Of a stretch of 64,000 bases of DNA, positions 21,516 to 32,669 are shown piece by piece (within the stretch, counting starts at the first letter, position 1; each line of letters opens with the position of its first letter). This DNA is from an uncultured Prochlorococcus sp. (GTDB taxonomy: Bacteria > Cyanobacteriota > Cyanobacteriia > PCC-6307 > Cyanobiaceae). Under the pieces are notes generated by a model. It saw only the letters and a list, made by a program, of their open reading frames with translations. It had not been told where the DNA came from and did not search any database. Made by a program: the position numbers and the translations under genes. The stretch covers positions 1 through 64,000 of the forward strand of contig CABZFV010000008.1 in assembly GCA_902525075.1 (NCBI GenBank). The letters are read 5' to 3'.

Positions 21516-22991
21516 GTGCAAAACATCATAACTACCTTAAAGAAATTGTTTTATCAGTGGAGGCGAAGTCAAGTCCCAGCAAAACAACCAATTAAAATTT
21601 CAAGAATAGATAATCTCATAATTTTTTTAGTATGCATTTTAATTTCAATAATTTCTTCTTATAAACTACTTCTTATCTCGCCTTTAAATATCGCAGATAT
21701 TTTTTCTTGGTTTTTGACATTTATTGAAATACTTATTAGTTCTGGAGTTCTGATATTAGTTTCAAAAAAAGAGAATCCTACAATTTCCTCAAGACAGATT
21801 ATCTTGATCATTACTCTTCTTTTAGCAGTACAAGTTTCGAAATTAGCCTTAGCTTCAACCATAAGTCCATTATCTATGATAATTCCACCGGCATTAATAA
21901 TATCTCAAGGAATGGGAACCATAACAGCTTTAACTTGGGTATCAATAGCGAGTCTTATTTGGCCTGACCCAGAAATTGTTATCAATAATAATTTATTTTT
22001 TATTTTATTAGTTTTTGCTTCAATAGTATCTCTTCTTGGAGGAAGAATAAGAAGTAGAGCTCAGTTACTTCAACTATCAATTTTTGTGCCCATAGGATCT
22101 TTCTTGAGTCAATGGATATTGATTGGTAAAGATAAAATATCTCTTATTAATAATAAGCAAGATTTTGTTTTAACAAATGGGGATATATTTTCTGATTCCT
22201 TGCTATTGGCTATAGTTATGCTTTTTACAATTTTATTTATTCCTATTTTTGAATCGATATTCGGATTATTAACTAAAGCAAGATTGCTCGAATTAGCTGA
22301 TAAGGAGAAGCCCCTAATTAGAAGATTGTCTCTAGAAGCTCCTGGTACTTTTGAACATACCTTACTTATATGTGGTTTAGCAGAGGAGGCAACAAGAATG
22401 ATTGGTGGTGATATTGATCTTATTAAAACTGGAGCGTTATATCATGATGTTGGCAAATTACATGCACCTAATTGGTTTATTGAAAATCAGGATGGTTCAA
22501 AAAATCCACATGACGAATTAGATGATCCTATTAAAAGTGCAGAAGTATTACAAGCTCATGTTGATGAAGGATTGAAATTTGCAAGAAAAAATAGACTACC
22601 TAAGCTGATAGCTAATTTTATTCCTGAACATCAAGGTACCCTTAAAATGGGATATTTTTTTCAAAAAGCTAAAGAAAAAAATCTTGACATTAATGAATAT
22701 TATTTTAGATACAAAGGCCCTATTCCCCAGTCCAAAGAAACAGCCATTTTAATGCTTGCCGATGGATGTGAAGCAGCTCTAAGAGCTATGAATATTAATG
22801 CATCTGATAATGAAGCTTTGAAAACAATTTCTAATATTATCTACTCTCGTAAAAAAGATGGGCAATTAGATGACAGCAATTTATCCAAAGGAGAAATTTT
22901 TCTAATAAAAAGGGCATTCTTGAATGTGTGGAAAAGAATTAGACACAGAAGAATTCAGTATCCAACTGGCAAAAATAATACTTTTTCTTAA
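21516..22991 (+). CDS. Membrane HD-domain phosphohydrolase, 7TM-HD (PgpH) type
   Basis: A 491-residue protein with about six to seven hydrophobic helices at residues 33-250 and a cytoplasmic HD domain from about 260. HD residues are H281 (TFEHTLL), H310-D311 (YHDVGK), the PEHQGT motif and a late LADGCEAA. Family members such as PgpH hydrolyse cyclic di-AMP. The large extracellular 7TMR-HDED domain of the longer Bacillus form is absent. The start is GTG. A c-di-AMP role in potassium or osmotic control is inference. Confidence 0.85.
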   Translation: MQNIITTLKKLFYQWRRSQVPAKQPIKISRIDNLIIFLVCILISIISSYKLLLISPLNIADIFSWFLTFIEILISSGVLILVSKKENPTISSRQIILIITLLLAVQVSKLALASTISPLSMIIPPALIISQGMGTITALTWVSIASLIWPDPEIVINNNLFFILLVFASIVSLLGGRIRSRAQLLQLSIFVPIGSFLSQWILIGKDKISLINNKQDFVLTNGDIFSDSLLLAIVMLFTILFIPIFESIFGLLTKARLLELADKEKPLIRRLSLEAPGTFEHTLLICGLAEEATRMIGGDIDLIKTGALYHDVGKLHAPNWFIENQDGSKNPHDELDDPIKSAEVLQAHVDEGLKFARKNRLPKLIANFIPEHQGTLKMGYFFQKAKEKNLDINEYYFRYKGPIPQSKETAILMLADGCEAALRAMNINASDNEALKTISNIIYSRKKDGQLDDSNLSKGEIFLIKRAFLNVWKRIRHRRIQYPTGKNNTFS

Positions 22992-23000
22992 TTTTAAATT

Positions 23001-23393
23001 TTATAACCTAATACTTCTTCGATGTTTCGGATTACACCAATAAAGAAGAGCTAGCGTACTTAATAATGTTGTTAAAAGGGTAAAACCACCAACTCCATAA
23101 ATGTCTTGAAGAGTTATGAGCCTTACAACTGAATAAGGACCCATACCAGAGATTACCATTGATAAAGATACCAGAGTTAAAGTTACTCCCCACTTTCTTT
23201 CTGCTAAAAGAGCTGCTGAAGAAACTATTCCAACAATTGCAGCAGGCCATCCAAGACTTATTGCAAGAGTTATATTTGCTACTTTTAGAGGAGGTCCATA
23301 ACTTATTATTATTGCGATTATTGGAAGTGCAATTATGTTGCCGATTAAGCCAACCCACGAAAGTGCCCAATATCCAAGTACCCTTTCTCTCAT
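23001..23393 (-). CDS. Conserved membrane protein, function unknown
   Basis: A 130-residue protein with four predicted transmembrane helices (about residues 10-32, 38-64, 68-86 and 98-120) and a basic tail (KHRRSIRL). No catalytic motif is recognised. It converges with the 7TM-HD gene across 9 bases. An overlapping frame of 112 codons on the same strand has a composition unlike a protein and was not called. Confidence 0.7.
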   Translation of the reverse strand: MRERVLGYWALSWVGLIGNIIALPIIAIIISYGPPLKVANITLAISLGWPAAIVGIVSSAALLAERKWGVTLTLVSLSMVISGMGPYSVVRLITLQDIYGVGGFTLLTTLLSTLALLYWCNPKHRRSIRL

Positions 23394-23476
23394 TATTTTC
23401 TGCTTTAACTATTAGTTAAATCTACATTATTGAGAGACTATTTTTTAATGCTACTTAATAATCCTAAGAAAATAAT

Positions 23477-25120
23477 TTAATTTGCAGGATTAGATAGAAA
23501 TTTGTTATCAGAATTCTCTAAATTATCAAATTGTGGATGAATTGAATTTTTTTTCTCAGAAAATACAAGTCTATTTAAAGCATTAACGTATGCATTCGCT
23601 GCAGCAACTACAACGTCAGTGTCAGCAGAATGACCAGAATATATTTTATTATCCCTTCTTATTCTTATTGTTACTTCGCCCAAAGCATCAATTCCTTCTG
23701 TTACCGACTTAACAGAAAATTCAATTAATTCATTAGGAACTTTAGCTAATTTATTTAAAGCCTCGCATACAGCATCAACTGGCCCTGTCCCTATTGATAC
23801 AGCAGTATCCTCACTATTATCTTCTGTGTTTAGAAGTGAAATGGTTGCAGTAGGTTTAGAAGCGTTACCACAACTTACTTGTACAAGACTTAATTGAAAT
23901 TTAGCTTCTGGTAGCTGAACTTGTTCACTAACAATTGCTTCTAAGTCTCTATCAGTAATTTCTCTTTTCCTGTCAGCTAGATCCTTAAAACGAGCAAAAG
24001 CATCATTTAGATCTTCTCGGCTTAAGTCATATCCCATTTCTTCTAATCTTGCTCTTACCGCACTTCTTCCACTCAGTTTCCCTAAAGATATTTTGTTGTC
24101 ACTCAAACCAACAGTTTTTGCATCGATAATTTCGTAAGTTAATCTATTTTTTAAAACCCCATCCTGATGAATGCCTGACTCATGAGCAAAAGCATTAGCT
24201 CCCACAATTGCTTTATTGGGTTGTACAGTCATTCCAGTTAGGTTAGAAACAAGTCTAGAGGTTTTTGTTATCTCTTCTGTTCTTATAGCCGTAAGAGGAG
24301 TTGGGGAATCTGGATTCCTTTTGAAAAAACTATTAAAAAAACTTTTCCTGACATGAAGTGCCATTACTAATTCTTCTAGAGAGGCATTCCCGGCTCTTTC
24401 TCCAATTCCATTAATAGTACATTCTAATTGTCTTGCTCCATTTTTTACTGCCTCAAGAAAATTGGCTACTGCTAAACCCAAATCATTATGACCATGAACC
24501 GAGATTACTGCCTCATCAATATTTGGAACATTTTTATTTATATCGGCAATTAGGTTGCCAAATTCACTAGGAGTTGTAAACCCAACAGTATCAGGGATAT
24601 TTATTGTTGTCGCTCCTGCAGTAATGGCCAGTTGAATAACTTCGTATAAAAATTCAGGATCACTCCTTGAGGCATCTTCACAAGAAAACTCAATATCATC
24701 TACTAAGGATTTCGCATAATTAACCATTTCTGGAACTATTTGAAGAACATCTTTTCTGGATTTTTTTAGTTTATGTTTAAGATGAATATCGCTTGTCGCA
24801 ATAAAAGTATGTATTCTTTTCTTGGGAGCTGGACTTACTGCTTCGTAACATGCTTTTATGTCTCCTTTGGACGCCCTAGCTAAACCACATATTATGGGGC
24901 CATTTTCTTTCCCTACGACATTAGCAATTTTATTAACAGCTTTAAAATCTCCTTGACTTGCGAAAGGGAATCCAGCTTCAATAACATCTACTCCTAATCT
25001 TGCTAATTGATGGGCGATAGCAAGCTTTTCTTCAAGATTTAAACTGGCACCAGGAGATTGCTCTCCATCTCGAAGAGTTGTGTCAAATATCAAAATTCTT
25101 CCAGGATCTTTTGACATCAA
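23477..25120 (-). CDS. leuA: 2-isopropylmalate synthase
   Basis: First committed step of leucine synthesis, condensing acetyl-CoA and 2-oxoisovalerate. The 547 residues show [14 protein letters not shown] at the N-terminus, the metal motif VHGHNDLG, the [10 protein letters not shown] region and [11 protein letters not shown], followed by a C-terminal LeuA allosteric domain (about 400-520) that binds leucine. The 218-base gap to the next gene holds AT-rich sequence and no recognised element. Confidence 0.96.
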   Translation of the reverse strand: MMSKDPGRILIFDTTLRDGEQSPGASLNLEEKLAIAHQLARLGVDVIEAGFPFASQGDFKAVNKIANVVGKENGPIICGLARASKGDIKACYEAVSPAPKKRIHTFIATSDIHLKHKLKKSRKDVLQIVPEMVNYAKSLVDDIEFSCEDASRSDPEFLYEVIQLAITAGATTINIPDTVGFTTPSEFGNLIADINKNVPNIDEAVISVHGHNDLGLAVANFLEAVKNGARQLECTINGIGERAGNASLEELVMALHVRKSFFNSFFKRNPDSPTPLTAIRTEEITKTSRLVSNLTGMTVQPNKAIVGANAFAHESGIHQDGVLKNRLTYEIIDAKTVGLSDNKISLGKLSGRSAVRARLEEMGYDLSREDLNDAFARFKDLADRKREITDRDLEAIVSEQVQLPEAKFQLSLVQVSCGNASKPTATISLLNTEDNSEDTAVSIGTGPVDAVCEALNKLAKVPNELIEFSVKSVTEGIDALGEVTIRIRRDNKIYSGHSADTDVVVAAANAYVNALNRLVFSEKKNSIHPQFDNLENSDNKFLSNPAN

Positions 25121-25338
25121 AAAGAATTACCTAAATTTATATTAAGCTAATAAAAAAAATTTGACTAGATTTAGTCTAATAAAAAATTTCTGAATGTTTA
25201 TAAGTTAAATAATATTGGTTAAAATTCTGAAAAAAAAAATCAAATCCTTATATTTTTAAAGTATTGTTTTAGGATTAAAGCCTTTTTTATAAATTAATTT
25301 CGATTTTTTATAGAACTATAGGCATAAATTTAAAAAGT

Positions 25339-26940
25339 ATGAATGGGCAATACTCTAAAAATAATGTTTTAGGCCAGTTAGCAATAGTTTTACATGCTCA
25401 TCTACCTTATGTCAGGAAAAATGAAAAAAACTCCTTAGAAGAGGATTGGTTATTTCAGGCGATTCTGGAATGTTACATACCACTACTTCAATCAATAGAA
25501 TCTTCAAAAAATGAAAATCCTGAAAATACAAAACTCACTATTAGTTTGTCTCCAACATTATTATCACTTCTAAATAATAAACAAATTCAAGAAACTTTCC
25601 CAAGCTGGATTAAAACAAGGAATGATTTCCTAAATGAACTGCCACAAGAAGAAAAAAATGCCTCTGCATTTTTAATGAATAATCTTAATGATAAATACTT
25701 ATACTGGCAAAATTGTTCTGGAAATTTAATTGAGAAGTTTAGGATTTTAAATAAATCTGGAAATTTGGATATTCTTACTTGTGCTGCTACTCACGGATAT
25801 CTGCCAATTTTAAGGGAGAATCCTGAAACTGTAAAAGGACAAATCAATACAGCCATTAGGTGCCATGAAAATATTTTTGAAACAAAGCCTTTAGGCATTT
25901 GGTTACCTGAATGCGCATATTATGAGGGTTTAGATGAAATGCTTTTCAATTCTGGAATTAGATATACAATCTTAGATGGACACGGAATTCTAAACTCAAC
26001 ACCAAGGCCTAGGTATGGTGTATATGCTCCAATATGTTCGAAAAAAGGAATAGCATTTTTCGGGAGAGATAGTGAGTCAACCTTGCCCGTTTGGTCCGCT
26101 AAGGATGGGTTCCCGGGCGACAAAGTCTATAGGGAATTTCATAAAGATTTGGGGTGGGAATTACCTCTCTCAAAGCTCCAAAAGAAGGGTATTTCATCTA
26201 AAAGACCTTTGGGTTTAAAGTTTCATAAGATTACAGATGAAAACATTTCTTTAGGGGAGAAAGAGTTTTACCTTGAAAATGAAGCCAAAAATAAGGCAGC
26301 AAAACATGCTGATACCTATCTTCTAGCGAGATCCAAACAACTAGAAAAATTGACTTTATCCTCTTCCTTTAAGCCTTTATTGGTAGCTCCATTTGATGCA
26401 GAGTTATTTGGTCATTGGTGGTATGAAGGACCTTTTTTTATTGAAAATATACTAAAGAACTCTATTAAATATTCGATTAAGCTTACAAATTTAAAAGAAT
26501 TCTTAGTGCAAAAACCAAATCTTCAGATTTGTGATCCATCGCCATCAAGCTGGGGGCAAGGTGGTTACCATAATTACTGGATTAATGATGCAAATGCATG
26601 GATTGTTCCAAAGATAACAAAGGCAGGCTCAACATTTGTAGATTTGTGCTCGGAAAATTTTAATGATGATTTATCCATAAGACTCTTCAAGCAAGCTGCA
26701 AGAGAACTTCTTCTTTCTGAGTCTTCTGATTGGAGTTTTATTTTAAGAGCTGGAACTACCACTGAACTCGCAAAAGAGAGAATAGAAAGACACTTATTCA
26801 GGTTCTGGAAATTGGTTGAAATGATTAAAAATCATTCTAATATTAATTTTAAATTTCTTGAAGATGTTGAGGAAGAGGATAAAGTCTTCCAAAATATTAA
26901 TATTGATGATTGGCGAAAAAAAAATACTAATTTAACTTGA
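25339..26940 (+). CDS. Glycoside hydrolase family 57, probable 1,4-alpha-glucan branching enzyme
   Basis: A 533-residue GH57 protein. The five-block pattern is visible: LHAHLPYVR (18-26), WLPECAY with nucleophile E191, and PFDAELFGHWW with acid D353. The length and the C-terminal helical domain match the cyanobacterial and archaeal branching-enzyme subgroup, which acts in glycogen synthesis; an amylase or 4-alpha-glucanotransferase role is less likely. The 3' end overlaps the convergent crtL gene by 14 bases. Confidence 0.85.
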   Translation: MNGQYSKNNVLGQLAIVLHAHLPYVRKNEKNSLEEDWLFQAILECYIPLLQSIESSKNENPENTKLTISLSPTLLSLLNNKQIQETFPSWIKTRNDFLNELPQEEKNASAFLMNNLNDKYLYWQNCSGNLIEKFRILNKSGNLDILTCAATHGYLPILRENPETVKGQINTAIRCHENIFETKPLGIWLPECAYYEGLDEMLFNSGIRYTILDGHGILNSTPRPRYGVYAPICSKKGIAFFGRDSESTLPVWSAKDGFPGDKVYREFHKDLGWELPLSKLQKKGISSKRPLGLKFHKITDENISLGEKEFYLENEAKNKAAKHADTYLLARSKQLEKLTLSSSFKPLLVAPFDAELFGHWWYEGPFFIENILKNSIKYSIKLTNLKEFLVQKPNLQICDPSPSSWGQGGYHNYWINDANAWIVPKITKAGSTFVDLCSENFNDDLSIRLFKQAARELLLSESSDWSFILRAGTTTELAKERIERHLFRFWKLVEMIKNHSNINFKFLEDVEEEDKVFQNINIDDWRKKNTNLT

Positions 26941-28138
26941 GCATTCCTAGTTTTACTTTTAAAGGTGAATTTATAAACATCTTACTCATAACGTAAATTA
27001 GTTTTGGAAGTGGAAGTGTATTAGTAAGAAAACCTACCCATTCATTGGTTGATAATCTAAAGAAATTTGAGAAAAAGCTTCTTAATCTACTTTCGTCAAA
27101 ACTCATCAATCTTCTCAGACCATATTGGTAAAGTTTGTGCCTTTGTGTTAACTCGTAAGGCCATAGGATTTCCCAACCTTTTGAAGCTAACTCAAGTGAA
27201 CTTAGTTGAGGTTCTTTTAAAAAGACTGCTAATTTTTGTGCAAGAAGTGGAGCCCTTCTTAATAAAGATCCAACCATGTATCCTGATGCAGGATGAACCA
27301 TACTTGCAGCCCCTCCGAAACCAAGTACAAATTGTTTTTTAAATGGGAGGGGTAAATTCATAGGGAAAAGGCAATTCTCTTCATGAAAAATTTCACTTAC
27401 CTCAATACCCTTACTATTAAGTCTTTTATAGAGTCTTTTTTTAAGATTTTCTTGGGATAATGCAGGATAACTAGCTAATGAAGTTTCTTCAACAAAAAAA
27501 GTCTCGTTGCCAAGATCCATTGCGTAAAGAAAGGAAGGAGATGATAACTTCTCTTCATTGTTTAAATGATTTGGACGAAAATCCATTAGAACAAATTGTT
27601 CTTTATTAACAGGTGGTGATGTAAATTTACCTACAATTCCGTAAGCAGCTTGTTGAGCGATTTCATTTTGTACTGGTCTTTTTACAAAATTACTTTTATG
27701 ACCACTTGCATCAATAACTAATCTCGCCTTTATTTTTAGACCTGAAAAACAAATTACCTCAGATAGTTTATTTTTTTCTTTAATGTCTTTTGCTGTTTCA
27801 TTCAACCATTCAATCCCTTTACATTTTTTTAAAAGCTCATTTTGAAAGGCTTCTTGATTTATTAAACCATAATCGTAATTGTGTTTTGTCGGAGTATCCC
27901 CTTTTTTATTTTTCCCATCTCCAAAAAAACTGACTGTTTGACACCATCTATGAGATAACAAGGACTCTAACCCTAATTCTTCTAACTCAGATGCCCAGAT
28001 ACCATATGTATTCTCCCATTTTTCATTTGGAGATTTTGTTGATATTCCCTTAATATTTAGATCTTGATTGGCTAATTCTGAAGCTAGACATAATGCTGCA
28101 GGACCAGAACCTAAAATTAAAATATCAAGTATTTCCAT
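26927..28138 (-). CDS. crtL: Lycopene cyclase, CrtL type
   Basis: Cyclises lycopene to beta-carotene. The 403 residues begin with the FAD loop ILGSGPAALCLASELA; KWENTYGIWASELEELGL is characteristic of CrtL-type cyclases, and FGGAASMVHPASGYMVG marks the conserved late region. Prochlorococcus has two such cyclases; this one looks like the beta-cyclase CrtL-b, but assigning b versus e needs a tree. It lies 24 bases downstream of gyrA on the same strand. Confidence 0.9.
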   Translation of the reverse strand: MEILDILILGSGPAALCLASELANQDLNIKGISTKSPNEKWENTYGIWASELEELGLESLLSHRWCQTVSFFGDGKNKKGDTPTKHNYDYGLINQEAFQNELLKKCKGIEWLNETAKDIKEKNKLSEVICFSGLKIKARLVIDASGHKSNFVKRPVQNEIAQQAAYGIVGKFTSPPVNKEQFVLMDFRPNHLNNEEKLSSPSFLYAMDLGNETFFVEETSLASYPALSQENLKKRLYKRLNSKGIEVSEIFHEENCLFPMNLPLPFKKQFVLGFGGAASMVHPASGYMVGSLLRRAPLLAQKLAVFLKEPQLSSLELASKGWEILWPYELTQRHKLYQYGLRRLMSFDESRLRSFFSNFFRLSTNEWVGFLTNTLPLPKLIYVMSKMFINSPLKVKLGMLKLN

Positions 28139-28162
28139 ATTATTTAGCTAACCATAAGGCTT

Positions 28163-30760
28163 TTAATTTTGTTCAACTGAGCTGGGTTGGTCTTTTTCCT
28201 CTATTTGTTCACGAGGCACCAACACCACTTCAGATAAATGATCACCGTCATCTAATCTTTGTAATTTTACTCCTGTAGCTGCCCTGGATTGCTGAGAGAT
28301 TTTATCTGCGTTTGTTCTTACTATTACACCTTTTTCAGTCACAAGTAGTAATTCTTCGCCCTCGCCAAGGACCTTCAAACAAACTAGCTGATCATCTTTA
28401 ATTCTAAATTTTATTGCTCTCAAACCCATGCCTGCTCTTTTTTGTAATCTAAACTGAGCTACAGGCACTCTCTTCCCTAGTCCAAATGCACTGGCTATTA
28501 ATACCCATGGACCATCGGATGAGTTTTCCTCAACATTATAATCAAGATCTTCTGTGTAATCCTCAATTTTAGCCAATTGATCAACCAAATTAGATGTTAA
28601 AACATCCATAGAAACTAGATTGTCTCCTTTTCTCAAGTTCATTGATTTAACCCCTCTTGCTGTTCTACCAAGTGGTCTTAATTCATTGATATCTAGTCTG
28701 AAATGAATCGCCATTCCTGTTTTAGATCCAATTAAAACACTATCACCTTCTTTTGATAATCTGACCCAGGTTAGGGCATCTCCATCCTCAAGATTAATTG
28801 CTATTAGCCCATTTGAGCGAATTTTTGAAAAAGCAGAAAGTGCAGTTCTTTTTATAAAGCCAGCTTTGGTTAGCATTAATAAATAACGATCGTCAACGAA
28901 AGAATCCACCGCAACTAATGAAGTAATTTTTTCTTCTCTTGGAATTGGGAGAAGTTGAACTGATGGAGTCCCTTTTGCTGTTCTGCTACTCATAGGAACT
29001 CTATATGCGGGGAGAGCGTAAGCTACTCCTCTATCACTGAAAAGCACAAGAGTATCATGATCGTTACAGCTTATAAATAATTTTACGTCATCATCTTCTT
29101 TGGTTTTTGTACCAGCTTTACCCCTTGAACCACGACTGGTAGATTCAAAATCATTAACAGGCATTCTTTTTAAGTAACCTGCTTCAGTTAATAGAACTAC
29201 GGATCTGTCATTAGCTATGAGATCAATATCATCTAATCCGCCACCTAAATCTTGTATTTCTGTTTTCCTAGGAGAAGAGAATCTTTCATCGATTTTATTA
29301 AGTTCTTCTAGAATAATTCCAAAAATTCTTTCTTTACTATTTAATATTTGCTGATAAAGATTGATTTTTCGGGTTAAATCATTATGTTCTCCTTTGATTT
29401 TATCTGCTTCTAGTGCTGTTAATCTTCTTAACTGCATTTGTAGAATTGCATCTGCTTGTATGGAAGATAATTTATGGTCTTTTTGTAATTTTTCTCGAGC
29501 TGATATTGAATCTTTCGCTGATCTTATTAGATTTATAATCTGATCCATAGCATCTAAGGCCAATAAAAGACCTTTTACAATATGATCTCTTTCTTCTGCC
29601 TTTTTTAATAAAAATGTTGTTCTTCGCCTTATTGTCTCAACTCTAAAATCTAGAAAAACGTCTAACATTTTTCTAAGTGATAGTGTTGTGGGCTCTCCTT
29701 TTACTAGTGCAAGGATATTTGCACTAAAGTTATTTTGTAGAGGTGTTAACTTAAATAAATTATTTAAAACTACTTGTGGGTATGCATCTCTTTTTAGTTC
29801 AATAACAATCCTCATCCCATCTCGATCACTTTCATCTCTAATATCTGAAATACCTTCTAATTTTTTTTCATTAACCAAATCAGCAATTCTTTCTATCAAG
29901 GCTGCTTTATTGGTTTGAAATGGAAGCTCCGTAATTATTACTGCATCTTTCTCTGCTCTACCAATGGATTTAATTTGCTCAATATTTGCTACCCCTCTCA
30001 TGGTTATTGATCCCCTTCCTGTTTTGAATGTTTCTCTAATACCCTCTCTGCCTAAGATTTGACCACCTGTGGGAAAATCAGGACCCTTAATTATTTCAAA
30101 AAGTTCACTATCTCTGATTGAAGGAGTTTTAATTATTGATTTAAGACCATTAATCAATTCCCCTAAGTTATGAGGTGGAATATTAGTTGCCATTCCTACT
30201 GCTATTCCAGATGATCCATTTAAAAGTAGTTGAGGGATCCTAGCAGGTAGTACTGTTGGCTCTTGCTGAGAACCGTCAAAATTATCGGCGAAATCTACAG
30301 TTTCAGATTCAATATCCTCTAATAAACTTTCATCCGTAAGAGACTGTAAACGAGATTCTGTATATCTCATTGCTGCTGGAGGATCATTATCAACAGAACC
30401 AAAGTTTCCATGGCCATCTATGAGCGGCATCCTCATAGAGAAATCCTGGGCCATCCTTACCAAAGCATCATAAACAGCAGTATCGCCATGAGGGTGGTAT
30501 TTACCAAGTACTTCTCCTACAACTCTTGCACATTTTCTGTATGGTCTACCGCTAGTTAAACCAAGTTCATACATTGCGTAAAGAATTCTTCTGTGAACAG
30601 GTTTTAATCCATCTCTTGCATCTGGCAGAGCACGACCAACTATAACGCTCATTGCATACTCAAGGTATGAACGAGACATCTCATTTCTTAAGTCAGTTTG
30701 AATAATTCGGTCGTTATTTTCGTTTAATCCTGAGTTATCGGAATCTAAAATATCAGACAT
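28163..30760 (-). CDS. gyrA: DNA gyrase subunit A
   Basis: Breakage-reunion subunit of DNA gyrase. The 865 residues show the quinolone-resistance region [22 protein letters not shown], the catalytic tyrosine in [10 protein letters not shown], and a C-terminal beta-pinwheel with repeats including the GyrA-box-like [10 protein letters not shown] short acidic tail follows. The 180-base upstream gap contains a 13-base A tract near 30,804 and divides it from the divergent guaB-like gene. Confidence 0.96.
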   Translation of the reverse strand: MSDILDSDNSGLNENNDRIIQTDLRNEMSRSYLEYAMSVIVGRALPDARDGLKPVHRRILYAMYELGLTSGRPYRKCARVVGEVLGKYHPHGDTAVYDALVRMAQDFSMRMPLIDGHGNFGSVDNDPPAAMRYTESRLQSLTDESLLEDIESETVDFADNFDGSQQEPTVLPARIPQLLLNGSSGIAVGMATNIPPHNLGELINGLKSIIKTPSIRDSELFEIIKGPDFPTGGQILGREGIRETFKTGRGSITMRGVANIEQIKSIGRAEKDAVIITELPFQTNKAALIERIADLVNEKKLEGISDIRDESDRDGMRIVIELKRDAYPQVVLNNLFKLTPLQNNFSANILALVKGEPTTLSLRKMLDVFLDFRVETIRRRTTFLLKKAEERDHIVKGLLLALDAMDQIINLIRSAKDSISAREKLQKDHKLSSIQADAILQMQLRRLTALEADKIKGEHNDLTRKINLYQQILNSKERIFGIILEELNKIDERFSSPRKTEIQDLGGGLDDIDLIANDRSVVLLTEAGYLKRMPVNDFESTSRGSRGKAGTKTKEDDDVKLFISCNDHDTLVLFSDRGVAYALPAYRVPMSSRTAKGTPSVQLLPIPREEKITSLVAVDSFVDDRYLLMLTKAGFIKRTALSAFSKIRSNGLIAINLEDGDALTWVRLSKEGDSVLIGSKTGMAIHFRLDINELRPLGRTARGVKSMNLRKGDNLVSMDVLTSNLVDQLAKIEDYTEDLDYNVEENSSDGPWVLIASAFGLGKRVPVAQFRLQKRAGMGLRAIKFRIKDDQLVCLKVLGEGEELLLVTEKGVIVRTNADKISQQSRAATGVKLQRLDDGDHLSEVVLVPREQIEEKDQPSSVEQN

Positions 30761-30940
30761 ACAAAAATCCTTTCTTTAATAATAATCGCTGATAGTCATA
30801 ATTAAAAAAAAAAAAAGATTTATTTAATTCCCAAATACTCACATTTACACACAAATCAAAATAAAACCTGTTGTTTTTGAATAAACCTTGGCTTATTACC
30901 CCTTTAGTTGTTAATTTAATCAGAATAAAAGAAAACTACC

Positions 30941-32104
30941 GTGAATATTGAACTTGGTTTAAATAAAAAAGTCAGACGGGCTTATGGCATCGATGAAATA
31001 GCTTTAGTCCCTGGTAAAAGAACAATTGATTACGATTTAACTGATCCTTCTTGGTCAATAGGTGATTTAAAAAGAGAAGTTCCCATCATCGCCAGTGCCA
31101 TGGATAGTGTTGTCGATGTCAATACGGCTGTAGAGCTCACAAAATTAGGTTCCCTAGGGGTTATTAATATGGAGGGTATACAAACACGATATGAAAACCC
31201 TGATGAAATATTGAACCAAATAGCATCAGTCGGAAAGAATGATTTTGTTCCATTAATGCAGAAAATATACAGTGAACCGATCAAGGAGAGATTGATTATA
31301 CAAAGAATAAATGAGGTGAAAGAAAGAGGAGGTATAGCAGCTTTTAGTGGGACTCCTCAAGCTGCCATTAAGTTTAAAGAAACACTTAATAATTCTAAAA
31401 TTGATTTATTTTTTCTTCAAGGAACAGTTGTTTCTACTGAACATCTAGGTATGAAAGGTAAGGAAACCTTAAATATTAAAGATCTCTGTCAATCTATGGA
31501 TGTCCCTGTTGTAGCGGGTAATTGTGTTACTTACGAAGTTGCGAAACTTCTAATGGATGCTGGAGTTGCAGGATTGATGGTTGGGATAGGACCTGGAGCG
31601 GCATGTACATCAAGAGGAGTATTGGGAATTGGAATCCCTCAAGCAACTGCAATTGCTGATTGTAGTGCGGCAAGAAATGATTACTTTAAAGAGAGTGGTC
31701 GTTATATTCCTATTATTGGTGATGGAGGAATTGTTACTGGCGGAGATATTTGCAAATGTTTAGCATGTGGAGCAGATGCTGTAATGATTGGATCTCCAAT
31801 AGCTAAATCCTCAAACGCTCCAGGTAAAGGATTTCACTGGGGTATGGCTACTCCAAGTCCAGTATTGCCAAGGGGCACAAGAATCGAAGTTGGTTCTACA
31901 GGATCCTTAGAAAGAATAATTAAAGGCCCTGCCTTACTTGATGATGGGACACATAACTTAATTGGAGCCATTAGAACCTCAATGAGTACTCTTGGGGTAA
32001 AAAATATTAAAGAAATGCAAGAAGTTGAAATAGTTATCGCACCATCGCTTCTCACAGAAGGTAAGGTTTATCAAAAAGCTCAGCAGCTTGGGATGGGTAA
32101 GTAG
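30941..32104 (+). CDS. IMP dehydrogenase-like protein, short form (GuaB3 type)
   Basis: A 387-residue barrel of the IMPDH/GMP reductase family without the CBS pair found in normal GuaB (about 490 residues). The active-site loop GPGAACTSRGVLG carries the catalytic cysteine, IIGDGGIVTGGD follows, and SPIAKSS is the phosphate site region. This matches the GuaB3 group known from cyanobacteria and actinobacteria; the cyanobacterial form has been reported to act on IMP, which I recall but cannot check. The start is GTG. Yfr1 follows directly. Confidence 0.85.
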   Translation: MNIELGLNKKVRRAYGIDEIALVPGKRTIDYDLTDPSWSIGDLKREVPIIASAMDSVVDVNTAVELTKLGSLGVINMEGIQTRYENPDEILNQIASVGKNDFVPLMQKIYSEPIKERLIIQRINEVKERGGIAAFSGTPQAAIKFKETLNNSKIDLFFLQGTVVSTEHLGMKGKETLNIKDLCQSMDVPVVAGNCVTYEVAKLLMDAGVAGLMVGIGPGAACTSRGVLGIGIPQATAIADCSAARNDYFKESGRYIPIIGDGGIVTGGDICKCLACGADAVMIGSPIAKSSNAPGKGFHWGMATPSPVLPRGTRIEVGSTGSLERIIKGPALLDDGTHNLIGAIRTSMSTLGVKNIKEMQEVEIVIAPSLLTEGKVYQKAQQLGMGK

Positions 32105-32188
32105 ATCACCTAAAGCAAAATTATAAATCCTTAGTGAATTAAGTATTAATTTGAAAAATTTTCTAATTAGGAGTTATTATGAAATGAT

Positions 32189-32243
32189 GGGGGAAACCCC
32201 ATACTCCTCACACACTAAATCGCCCGATTAATCGGGCTTTTTT
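32189..32243 (+). ncRNA. yfr1: Small regulatory RNA Yfr1
   Basis: Recognised from its full structure. A 5' hairpin GGGG-AAA-CCCC (from 32,189) is followed by the single-stranded ultraconserved core ACTCCTCACACACT (32,203-32,216), then a perfect terminator stem GCCCGAT/ATCGGGC and a T run. The position between the guaB-like gene and trxA is the known Yfr1 site in Prochlorococcus. Yfr1 base-pairs with mRNAs through the exposed core, with outer-membrane porin mRNAs among reported targets. Confidence 0.93.
32222..32243 (+). terminator. Rho-independent terminator of Yfr1
   Basis: A perfect inverted repeat GCCCGATTAATCGGGC followed by six or seven T. It forms the 3' hairpin of Yfr1 and separates it from trxA. 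Confidence 0.92.
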
Positions 32244-32334
32244 AGATATTTTGTTACTTATATTATTTAATCTGTAATGAAATCATCACTTAAAAGATTT
32301 GCCTGCTAAATTTTCAAAAAGGAATACTTAAATT

Positions 32335-32658
32335 ATGTCAACAGCTCCAGCCGTAACTGATTCTTCATTTGACAAAGATGTACTGCAAAGTGATCTACCA
32401 GTATTGGTTGATTTTTGGGCACCATGGTGCGGTCCATGTAGGATGGTTGCACCTGTTGTTGAGGAAATCTCAAAAGACTTTGAAGGGAAAATTAAGGTTT
32501 TTAAATTAAACACGGATGAGAATCCAAATGTAGCCAGTCAATACGGAATTAGAAGTATTCCTACATTAATGATCTTTAAAGGAGGTCAAAAGGTTGATAC
32601 CGTTGTTGGTGCAGTGCCAAAAGCAACTCTTTCGAGCACTTTAACTAAGCATTTATAA
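32335..32658 (+). CDS. trxA: Thioredoxin
   Basis: A 107-residue m-type thioredoxin with the active site WCGPC at residues 31-35 and the cis-proline region SIPTLM. It reduces target disulfides such as Calvin-cycle enzymes using electrons from ferredoxin- or NADPH-thioredoxin reductase. The start is ATG with a plausible upstream AGGAAT. It is followed 11 bases later by hisH. Confidence 0.96.
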   Translation: MSTAPAVTDSSFDKDVLQSDLPVLVDFWAPWCGPCRMVAPVVEEISKDFEGKIKVFKLNTDENPNVASQYGIRSIPTLMIFKGGQKVDTVVGAVPKATLSSTLTKHL

Positions 32659-32669
32659 ATTTAAAAGCT

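Noticed and set aside
23032-23370. 112-codon frame inside the membrane protein gene
   Set aside because: Same strand, other frame; Ser/Asn/Lys-rich and not protein-like.
30804-30816. 13-base A tract upstream of gyrA
   Set aside because: Expected in this AT-rich genome; might matter for promoter curvature but gives no further signal.
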